Below are positions 1-5,651 of a stretch of 6,311 bases of DNA, piece after piece. The stretch is from the NCBI GenBank assembly GCA_002454015.1, contig DKIB01000066.1, positions 1-6,311 on the forward strand, in the 5' to 3' direction. The position numbers and the translations under genes are program-made. Numbering within the stretch: the first letter of the stretch is position 1; each line of letters starts with the position of its first letter. Source of the DNA: Proteobacteria bacterium UBA6729. GTDB lineage: Bacteria; Pseudomonadota; Gammaproteobacteria; Porifericomitales; Porifericomitaceae. Under the pieces are notes generated by a model. It worked only from the letters and a program-made list of their open reading frames with translations. It searched no databases and was not told where the DNA came from.

Positions 1-121
1 TTTGATCGCAAGTGCTGACATCAATACCTGCAGGAAGCCCCCTGGATACACAGACCCAAGGCCTTCTTGCACTCTTTTTGAATGCCCTGTACCTCCGGCA
101 AAACAATCAGGGTGTTCCCCT

Positions 122-148
122 CAGCCCGGCCATCGCAACCCGGGCCTG
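122..148. other. GC-rich hairpin upstream of the membrane-protein gene
   Basis: GCCCGG at 124-129 pairs with CCGGGC at 140-145 around a 10-base loop. The stem extends outward by CA/TG with one bulged C at 146. No T-tract follows on either strand, so it is not a standard intrinsic terminator. It lies about 20 bases before the chosen start of the downstream gene and could be a leader structure or the remnant of an upstream gene's end. The rest of bases 1-169 shows no convincing gene: the reading frame through it gives a Pro- and Cys-rich peptide that does not look like protein. Confidence 0.3.
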
Positions 149-169
149 CGGGTCAACTACGGGGGGCGC

Positions 170-3100
170 ATGCTACCATACCGACATCATGTGGCGCAGC
201 ATTGCATGTCCCCCGGTATCGTAAACATCCCGCCAGCGCGCTGGATCTTCGTTGCGCTGTTTGCTCTTTCCGGGTTTACCGGGCTGATCTATGAATCCAT
301 CTGGACTCACTATCTGAAGCTTTTCCTCGGCCACGCCGCCTACGCACAGTCGCTGGTGCTCGCCATCTTCATGGGGGGCATGGCCATCGGAGCCTGGTGG
401 GTCAGTCGCGCCACCCGGCGCTGGGCCAATCTGATACGCTGTTATGCCGTGGTTGAGGCGATCATCGGCCTGGCAGCATTGCTGTTCCACGATGTCTTTG
501 ACTGGTTCCTGCAGGGCTCCCTGACCACCGTCATCCCGGCATTGCACTCGCCGCTACCCATCGAAATCTACCGCTGGACGGCAGCCGCCCTGCTGATCCT
601 GCCACAAACCATCCTGCTGGGCATGAGCTTCCCGCTCATGGCAGGCGGTATCCTCCGCCGCTTTCCGGCGGAAAGTGGCAAGGCCCTGGCGTTGCTGTAC
701 TTCTCCAACAGCCTGGGGGCCGCCCTGGGAGCACTGGCCAGCGGCTTCTGGCTGATCGCCTGGATAGGGCTGCCCGGCACCATCCGTCTGGCAGGCATCA
801 TCAACATTGTTATCGCCATAACCGTGGCCTGGCTGGCGCGGGGTCGCGAACCGACCCCCAGAGTGGCAGCGGTTGCAAAAGAACCGGCCCGTGCCTTTGC
901 CACCCGGGTATTGATCATCGGGGCCTTCGCCACCGGGGCGGCCTCGTTTGTCTATGAGATTGCCTGGATTCGCATGCTCTCCATGGTGCTGGGCACCTCC
1001 TTCCACTCCTTCGAACTGATGCTCAGTGCATTCATCACCGGACTGGCGCTGGGGGGACTGTGGATTCGCAAACGCATAGACCATATCAGCAGCCCCACCG
1101 CCTTTCTGGGCTATGTGCAACTCGCCATGGCCGTGCTGGCACTGACTACCCTGCTGCTCTATAACCACACCTACGTCTGGATGGAATGGCTGCTGGAGCG
1201 GCTGGGCAGAACCGATGTGGACTACACAATGTTCAACCTCTTCAGCCATGCCATCGCCTTCTGTATCATGTTACCGGCCACCTTCTGTGCCGGCATGACC
1301 CTGCCGTTGTTCACCCACGTGCTGTTGCGCAGGGGTCATGGCGAACAGGCCATCGGCCAGGTCTATGCCGCCAATACCCTGGGCTCTATCTGTGGGGTAT
1401 TGTTTGCCGTACATATCGGCCTGCCGATGCTGGGTCTGAAGCTATCCATGGTGGTCGGGGCACTGATCGACCTGATACTGGGAATAGCCCTGCTACGCCT
1501 GCATCGCCCCGGCTTCGTGCCCTTGCACACGCTGGCCGTCATGACCTCCCTCCTCCTCATCGTGGGCCTGGTGCAGGTTGCACACCTGGACCCACAGCAG
1601 ATGGCGAGGGGGGTCTTCCTGCGCCGCGAGAATATGCTGAGCCCGAAGGACTTTGACCTGGCGTATTACCGCGATGGCAAGACGGCCACGATCACCCTGT
1701 ACCACAGTAAAGATAAAGCGTTCGGAGTCATTGCCACGAATGGCAAGCCCGAGGCTGGCCTGGCCCTGTTGCCGCCACCCCACAGGAAGCCCTCCAGGGA
1801 CGAGCTCACCATGATGCTGGCTGCCGCCATCCCCCTGTCCCTGTATCCGGAGGCCAGGACGGTCGCCAACATCGGCTTCGGCTCCGGCCTGACCACACAT
1901 ACCCTGCTGTCACATCCGGGATTGGAGCAGGTGCATACCATAGAGATCGAACCGGCCATGGTGGATGCCGCTACCCATTTCATGGTGCGTGTCTACCAGG
2001 CCTATCAGGACCCCCGCAGTCATATCCATATTGAGGATGCCAAGATCTGGTTCGCCAAGACGCAGCAACAGTTTGACATCATCATTTCAGAACCTTCCAA
2101 CCCCTGGGTGAGTGGGGTCGGCAACCTGTTCTCCGAACAGTTCTATCAGCACATCCGCCACTACCTCAGCGAGAACGGGCTGCTGGTACAGTGGCTGCAG
2201 CTGTATGAGTTCAATGACCGGCTGGTCGCACAGGTGTTGACCGCACTGGACAAGCATTTTGAAGATTACGCCATATTCAATGCCAGCATAACTGATATTC
2301 TGATTGTGGCCCCGAAGAATGGGGACATTCCCGAGCTGAGTGCAGACCTCTTTGCCTACACGCAGCTGCGTCAGGAACTCAGGATTGTCGGCATTCATGG
2401 TCCGCAGGATCTGGAAATCCGCCGGGTGGGCAGAGGACAACGGTTGAGGCCGCTGTTTGCCCGGCATGGCACACAAGCCAACTCCGACTACTATCCCACC
2501 CTGGAGCTGGAAGCCCCCCGTTCCCGTTTCAAGGGAGAAACTGCACACACCCTGCTTACCCTGCACAAAATTGCCCTGCCGATAATGGAAATGCTTGATG
2601 CCCCGGCGCTCTGGTGGCGCGAGCACCCGGTGCAGGCCAATGATGACGAACCGCGGTTGGGCGCAGTCGCACGGGCACGCCGCTGGCGCGCCGCCGTGCT
2701 GGATGCGGATCTTCAGCAACTGAGCGATGCCGACCGCACCAACTACCCGTGGATGCCTGAACTAATCCGGCAGATTGAAGACTGTGACTGGCACAGCGAC
2801 ATTACCAAAGATCTGACGGCACTGGCCTTCCTGACCCTGCCACATCTTACCCGGGAAGAACTGCAGGATTTGTGGGTTGAGCCCGGCTGGACCTGCGCCC
2901 TGAGCGAACCGCGTATGGCAATGTTTCGTGCGGTGGCGCTGCGCTCAGCCCCTGATATGCTGCGTCTGGGTCTGGCTGTACTGAACGCCACCGAAGAGGC
3001 GGATCTGCATTGGCACCAATACGCATTCACGGCAGCCCTGACAGGGGCCCGGGCTCTGGGCGAGGAGGCGCTGGCAACAGAGCTCCAGCAAGAACATCTG

Positions 3101-3184
3101 GACAGGCTCTACCCGGACGGAGAATTTGATTCTGAGGCACTGCTGCTGCTACTGCCATCAAACAGCAACACCAACTCGTTATGA
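170..3184 (+). CDS. Polytopic membrane protein fused to a spermidine-synthase-like (SAM-type Rossmann) domain
   Basis: About 1004 residues. Residues 25-470 hold some 12-13 hydrophobic segments built as two related halves (for example YESIW at 41-45 and YEIAW at 262-266). Residues 490-780 resemble a spermidine/spermine synthase fold: a nucleotide-binding glycine loop (NIGFGSG, 567-573), an acidic strand end (IEIEP, 591-595), an EDA at 622-624, and a segment from ISEPSNPW (639-646) to NLFSEQFY (652-659) that matches the family's catalytic loop. The catalytic-loop Asp is Glu641 here and the usual GGGDG is GFGSG, so polyamine synthesis should not be assumed. Residues 780-1004 are predicted helical, of unknown role. 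Start choice is uncertain. ATG 170 has a G-run at 161-166; ATG 206 also leaves a sensible N-terminus before the first membrane helix; the frame is open from base 2, but that part does not look coding. The family is known as fused MFS/spermidine synthase; the substrate is unknown. Its 3' end overlaps hemW on the opposite strand. Confidence 0.85.
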   Translation: MLPYRHHVAQHCMSPGIVNIPPARWIFVALFALSGFTGLIYESIWTHYLKLFLGHAAYAQSLVLAIFMGGMAIGAWWVSRATRRWANLIRCYAVVEAIIGLAALLFHDVFDWFLQGSLTTVIPALHSPLPIEIYRWTAAALLILPQTILLGMSFPLMAGGILRRFPAESGKALALLYFSNSLGAALGALASGFWLIAWIGLPGTIRLAGIINIVIAITVAWLARGREPTPRVAAVAKEPARAFATRVLIIGAFATGAASFVYEIAWIRMLSMVLGTSFHSFELMLSAFITGLALGGLWIRKRIDHISSPTAFLGYVQLAMAVLALTTLLLYNHTYVWMEWLLERLGRTDVDYTMFNLFSHAIAFCIMLPATFCAGMTLPLFTHVLLRRGHGEQAIGQVYAANTLGSICGVLFAVHIGLPMLGLKLSMVVGALIDLILGIALLRLHRPGFVPLHTLAVMTSLLLIVGLVQVAHLDPQQMARGVFLRRENMLSPKDFDLAYYRDGKTATITLYHSKDKAFGVIATNGKPEAGLALLPPPHRKPSRDELTMMLAAAIPLSLYPEARTVANIGFGSGLTTHTLLSHPGLEQVHTIEIEPAMVDAATHFMVRVYQAYQDPRSHIHIEDAKIWFAKTQQQFDIIISEPSNPWVSGVGNLFSEQFYQHIRHYLSENGLLVQWLQLYEFNDRLVAQVLTALDKHFEDYAIFNASITDILIVAPKNGDIPELSADLFAYTQLRQELRIVGIHGPQDLEIRRVGRGQRLRPLFARHGTQANSDYYPTLELEAPRSRFKGETAHTLLTLHKIALPIMEMLDAPALWWREHPVQANDDEPRLGAVARARRWRAAVLDADLQQLSDADRTNYPWMPELIRQIEDCDWHSDITKDLTALAFLTLPHLTREELQDLWVEPGWTCALSEPRMAMFRAVALRSAPDMLRLGLAVLNATEEADLHWHQYAFTAALTGARALGEEALATELQQEHLDRLYPDGEFDSEALLLLLPSNSNTNSL

Positions 3185-4293
3185 AAATCCAGGCCACGGT
3201 GGGTCGGCACCGCCCACCCGTCACGCAGCACCAGCAGACCTTTGTCCACCGCCTGGGCGAGCGGGGCCTGCAGCCCGCCCTGCGGCAACCCGGTTCGCTC
3301 CGTAAACAACTGCAGGCGAAACCCTGCACATAGACGCAGGGCATTCATCATGAACTCCAGCATCTGCTCCGTTGCATCGAGTGTACAACGCTCCGCCACC
3401 ACCCCGTCTCCTCCGGCTGCCGCCATATAGCGAGCCGGGTGCCGCAGCCTGCGCTCACGCACAATATGCCCCGGCCGAACACTCCGCTTGCCGTGCGCCC
3501 CGGCCCCCAGACCCAGATAATCCCCAAACTCCCAGTAGTTCAGGTTATGCCGGCAGGCCGCGCCAGGCCGTGACCAGGCGCAGATCTCATAGCGCTGATA
3601 TCCCTGCGCTGCCAGATAGCCGCTGCCCTCTGACTCCATGTCCGCCTGCACCTCTTCCGTCGGCAGGGGAGGGGGATGCCGATGAAATGGTGTGCCGGGT
3701 TGCAGGCTGAGCGGATACCAGGACAGATGCTCGGGCTGCAGCGACTGTGCACATCGTAAATCCTGCAAGGCCCCCTGCAGGGATTGTCCCGGCAGCCCGT
3801 ACATGAGATCCAGATTGACCCGATCAAAATGCTCTGTAGCACAGCGCACAGCAGCGCAGACCTGCGCACCACTATAGGGACGACTCAGGGCGGCCAACAC
3901 CGCATCATCAAAGCTCTGCACCCCGATGGAGATGCGATTCACCCCGGCTGCACTACAGGCCGCCATACGGGCCGGGGTTATATCCAGCGGATGCAGTTCC
4001 AGCGTTACCTCCACTGCTGCCGCCAGCGACAAGTGCCGGGCCGCGGCATCCAGCAGACCCGCCAGTTCCGGCACGGGCAACAGGCCCGGGGTGCCCCCAC
4101 CAAAAAAAATACTGCACAGGCTGCGCCCCTGTACCCCCGCCTTCTGGGCACACAGATCCCGCACCACGGCCCTGGCGTATGCCTGGCCCGGCAGGGGGCC
4201 CTGCAGACCACGCGATTCCAAATCACAGAAGGGACACTTGCGCCGACACCAGGGCACATGTATGTACAGTGACAGGGGGGGTAATCCGTTCAT
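3109..4293 (-). CDS. hemW: HemW, radical SAM heme chaperone (HemN-like family)
   Basis: 394 residues. Radical SAM cluster motif Cys16-x3-Cys20-x2-Cys23 binds a 4Fe-4S cluster. Further motifs are GGGTP (65-69), GVQSF (124-128), NLDLMYGLPGQ (160-170), HNLNYW (249-254) and GAGAHG (263-268). The fourth cysteine that marks true coproporphyrinogen dehydrogenase HemN (CxxxCxxCxC) is absent, and HNLNYW is typical of HemW, so the heme chaperone assignment is preferred; such genes are often mislabelled as HemN. The family binds heme and delivers it to respiratory cytochromes in the cytoplasm or at the membrane. It is the last gene of the rph-rdgB-hemW operon. Its ATG shares ATGA with the rdgB stop and has no visible Shine-Dalgarno, which suggests translational coupling. 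Oddities: the usual EANPGT segment reads ELHPLD (99-104); an eight-T run encodes Phe63-Phe64; and a Ser-rich tail of about 16 residues (379-394) follows the point where relatives normally end and overlaps the convergent gene. Confidence 0.93.
   Translation of the reverse strand: MNGLPPLSLYIHVPWCRRKCPFCDLESRGLQGPLPGQAYARAVVRDLCAQKAGVQGRSLCSIFFGGGTPGLLPVPELAGLLDAAARHLSLAAAVEVTLELHPLDITPARMAACSAAGVNRISIGVQSFDDAVLAALSRPYSGAQVCAAVRCATEHFDRVNLDLMYGLPGQSLQGALQDLRCAQSLQPEHLSWYPLSLQPGTPFHRHPPPLPTEEVQADMESEGSGYLAAQGYQRYEICAWSRPGAACRHNLNYWEFGDYLGLGAGAHGKRSVRPGHIVRERRLRHPARYMAAAGGDGVVAERCTLDATEQMLEFMMNALRLCAGFRLQLFTERTGLPQGGLQAPLAQAVDKGLLVLRDGWAVPTHRGLDFHNELVLLFDGSSSSSASESNSPSG
3196..3221. other. Hairpin just past the membrane-protein stop, inside hemW
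   Basis: ACGGTGGG (3196-3203) pairs with CCCA-C-CCGT (3213-3221), eight pairs with one bulged C at 3217. It lies 11 bases after the TGA of the plus-strand gene. No T-run follows on the plus strand, so it is at best a weak or Rho-assisted 3' end for that transcript. It sits in hemW codons, so the match may be chance in GC-rich coding DNA. Confidence 0.25.
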
Positions 4294-4880
4294 CGCTGAC
4301 GCAAGGCATGCACGAAGGCGGCCACCGCCTGACCACGATGGCTCAAACGGTTCTTCTGTGCTGCGGGCAACTCGGCACTGGTACAGCCCAGATCGGGCAG
4401 ATAAAACAGGCTGTCATAACCAAAACCGCCCGCCCCCTGTGGACGCTCCGCAATGCATCCCTCCCAGCTGCCCTCAAACAATGCGGCAGGGGCGGGCGGG
4501 GCCAGCCAGGCGATAACACAACGGAAGCGGGCCGTACGCCGTGCCCTCGGCACCGCGTCCAACTCACGCAGCAGGCGCAGGTTGTTTTGTTGAGCATCGG
4601 CCTGCGGACCGGCATAGCGTGCCGAGTACACCCCCGGGGCACCCCCCAGGGCATCCACCTCCAGCCCGGAGTCATCCGCAAGCGCCGACAGCCCGGTATG
4701 CTGGTGGGCATGACGGGCCTTCAACAGCGCGTTCCCGGCAAAGTCTGCACCCGTCTCCTCCGGCGCGGGTACGCCCAATGCGGACTGGGCGAGCAGTTCA
4801 ATCCCGAGCGGTTCCAACAACGCCCCCAGCTCCGCCAGCTTGCCGGGATTGCTGCTGGCCAGGACGAGACGATGATTCAC
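4290..4880 (-). CDS. rdgB: RdgB, dITP/XTP/ITP pyrophosphatase (HAM1 family)
   Basis: 196 residues, the normal family length. It hydrolyses non-canonical purine triphosphates (dITP, ITP, XTP) to monophosphate and pyrophosphate in the cytoplasm, keeping deaminated purines out of DNA and RNA. Visible motifs, in order: SNPGK (10-14) for the triphosphate; [15 protein letters not shown] (41-55); ADDSGL (68-73) with the metal/catalytic acids Asp69 and Asp70; GVYSARYAG (83-91); FEGSWEG (135-141); GFGYDSLF (152-159), which contacts the base; TSAEL (167-171); and SHR (180-182). All key residues are present. The start is GTG at 4880, whose GTGA overlaps the rph stop; AAGGG at 4887-4891 is a plausible ribosome binding site. 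The TGA stop overlaps the hemW start. Middle gene of the operon. Confidence 0.96.
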   Translation of the reverse strand: MNHRLVLASSNPGKLAELGALLEPLGIELLAQSALGVPAPEETGADFAGNALLKARHAHQHTGLSALADDSGLEVDALGGAPGVYSARYAGPQADAQQNNLRLLRELDAVPRARRTARFRCVIAWLAPPAPAALFEGSWEGCIAERPQGAGGFGYDSLFYLPDLGCTSAELPAAQKNRLSHRGQAVAAFVHALRQR

Positions 4881-5611
4881 GCAGCGCCCTTGCGGGGTGT
4901 GGCCAGGGCTCGCCCCTGCAGCTCGATCAGCCCGGCAATGCCGGGCGTGGCCAGGGCCAGCATGTTCTCCAGCTCAGCGCGCCCGAATGGCTTTTCCTCC
5001 GCACTGCCCTGCAGCTCCACAAACTCCCCGGCTGCCGTCATCACTACATTCATATCCGTCTGCGCCCTGCAGTCTTCAGAGTAATCCATGTCCAGCAGGG
5101 CAGTGCCCTCTACCATCCCCACCGATACCGCCGCCACCAACCCCAGAAACGGATCCCCATGCGTCAGATTCTGGCCAACCGCAACCTGCAGGGCATCCGT
5201 CAGGGCCACACAGCCACCGGTAATGGCCGCCGCCCGCGTACCCCCATCCGCCTCAATCACATCGCAATCCACAAGAATGGTGATTTCCTTCAGCCGCTTC
5301 AGGTCCACCGCCTGGCGCAGGGAGCGACCGATCAACCGCTGAATCTCATAGGTGCGACCCGACTGATGACGCAGGGCCGCCTCACGCCGGGTGCGCTGCG
5401 CGGTAGCCCGTGGCAACATGCCATACTCCGCAGTAATCCAGCCCTGACCGCGCCCCCGCAGAAACGAGGGCACATGGAGCTCAATGCTGGCCGTACACAA
5501 CACCCGGGTACGCCCGAACGACACCAGCACGGAACCCTCCGCATGGGCAAGGTAATCCCGCTGCAGTTGCACCTCCCGCAACTGGTCCGCCATCCTGTTC
5601 CCACTACGCAT
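4877..5611 (-). CDS. rph: RNase PH, phosphorolytic tRNA 3'-end nuclease
   Basis: 244 residues, close to the usual length of about 240. It uses phosphate to trim nucleotides from tRNA precursor 3' ends, releasing nucleoside diphosphates; the family forms a hexameric ring. The N-terminus [12 protein letters not shown] matches the family opening (MRP-SGR-x-DQLR). Motifs: HAEGSVLV (23-30), [14 protein letters not shown] (55-68), the phosphate-binding Arg86 in SGRTYEIQR (84-92), and GGTR with Thr125-Arg126 (123-126), which fall at the family's standard numbers. The acidic pair Asp180/Asp186 ([10 protein letters not shown]) follows. This numbering supports ATG 5611 over the in-frame ATG at 5635, which would add eight atypical residues and lie inside the likely -10 element. 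First gene of the minus-strand operon with rdgB and hemW, divergent from gmk; its stop overlaps the rdgB start in GTGA. Confidence 0.96.
   Translation of the reverse strand: MRSGNRMADQLREVQLQRDYLAHAEGSVLVSFGRTRVLCTASIELHVPSFLRGRGQGWITAEYGMLPRATAQRTRREAALRHQSGRTYEIQRLIGRSLRQAVDLKRLKEITILVDCDVIEADGGTRAAAITGGCVALTDALQVAVGQNLTHGDPFLGLVAAVSVGMVEGTALLDMDYSEDCRAQTDMNVVMTAAGEFVELQGSAEEKPFGRAELENMLALATPGIAGLIELQGRALATPRKGAA
4887..4891 (-). promoter_or_regulatory. Probable ribosome binding site for rdgB
   Basis: AAGGG lies six bases before the GTG start of rdgB, inside the last codons of rph. With the GTGA stop/start overlap it suggests coupled re-initiation plus a modest direct signal, and supports GTG 4880 as the start. 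Confidence 0.45.
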
Positions 5612-5618
5612 CTGTATA

Positions 5619-5624
5619 CCCACC
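5619..5624 (-). promoter_or_regulatory. Probable ribosome binding site for rph
   Basis: GGTGGG on the minus strand ends seven bases before ATG 5611, a good distance for a Shine-Dalgarno with a GGxGG core. No comparable signal precedes the alternative ATG at 5635. It therefore helps decide the rph start. Confidence 0.5.
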
Positions 5625-5633
5625 GCCGCTTTC

Positions 5634-5641
5634 ATTATAAT
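5634..5641. promoter_or_regulatory. Symmetric bidirectional -10 element between rph and gmk
   Basis: ATTATAAT is its own reverse complement and contains a perfect TATAAT on each strand (plus 5636-5641; minus 5639-5634). It is a strikingly AT-rich spot in GC-rich DNA, in the 40 bp between the divergent starts. The -35 matches are weak: TGTATA at 5613-5618 for the plus strand (17-base spacer) and TGTACT at 5663-5658 for the minus strand (18-base spacer), each 3 of 6. Expected minus-strand initiation near 5627 gives rph a leader of about 16 bases holding its ribosome binding site. Expected plus-strand initiation near 5647-5649 leaves gmk only about 3-5 leader bases. Confidence 0.55.
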
Positions 5642-5651
5642 GCCGGACACC

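Noticed and set aside
78..107. Possible promoter TTGAAT (78-83) with AACAAT (102-107)
   Set aside because: Each box matches 4 of 6 with an 18-base spacer. That is too weak to call without transcript data, though its position before the start at 170 is suitable.
12..224. Possible small 70-residue protein at the left edge
   Set aside because: The frame has a stop at 3-5, so it is not the tail of an upstream gene. It has no ribosome binding site and no family resemblance, and runs into the membrane-protein gene.
554..1249. Minus-strand open frame of 231 codons opposite the membrane domain
   Set aside because: Gln-, His- and Gly-rich composition typical of an antisense shadow of a membrane protein gene.
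4191..4204. Inverted repeat GCAGGG-GG-CCCTGC in hemW
   Set aside because: It lies wholly within coding sequence, has a 2-base loop too small for a stable hairpin, and has no T-tract; likely chance from Gly/Pro codons.
3109..4293. hemW as coproporphyrinogen dehydrogenase (hemN)
   Set aside because: The fourth motif cysteine needed for HemN is missing, and HNLNYW plus the overall length fit HemW.
4179..5084. Plus-strand open frame of 301 codons opposite rdgB
   Set aside because: Low-complexity Gly/Gln/Arg-rich translation with no recognisable family; shadow of rdgB and rph.
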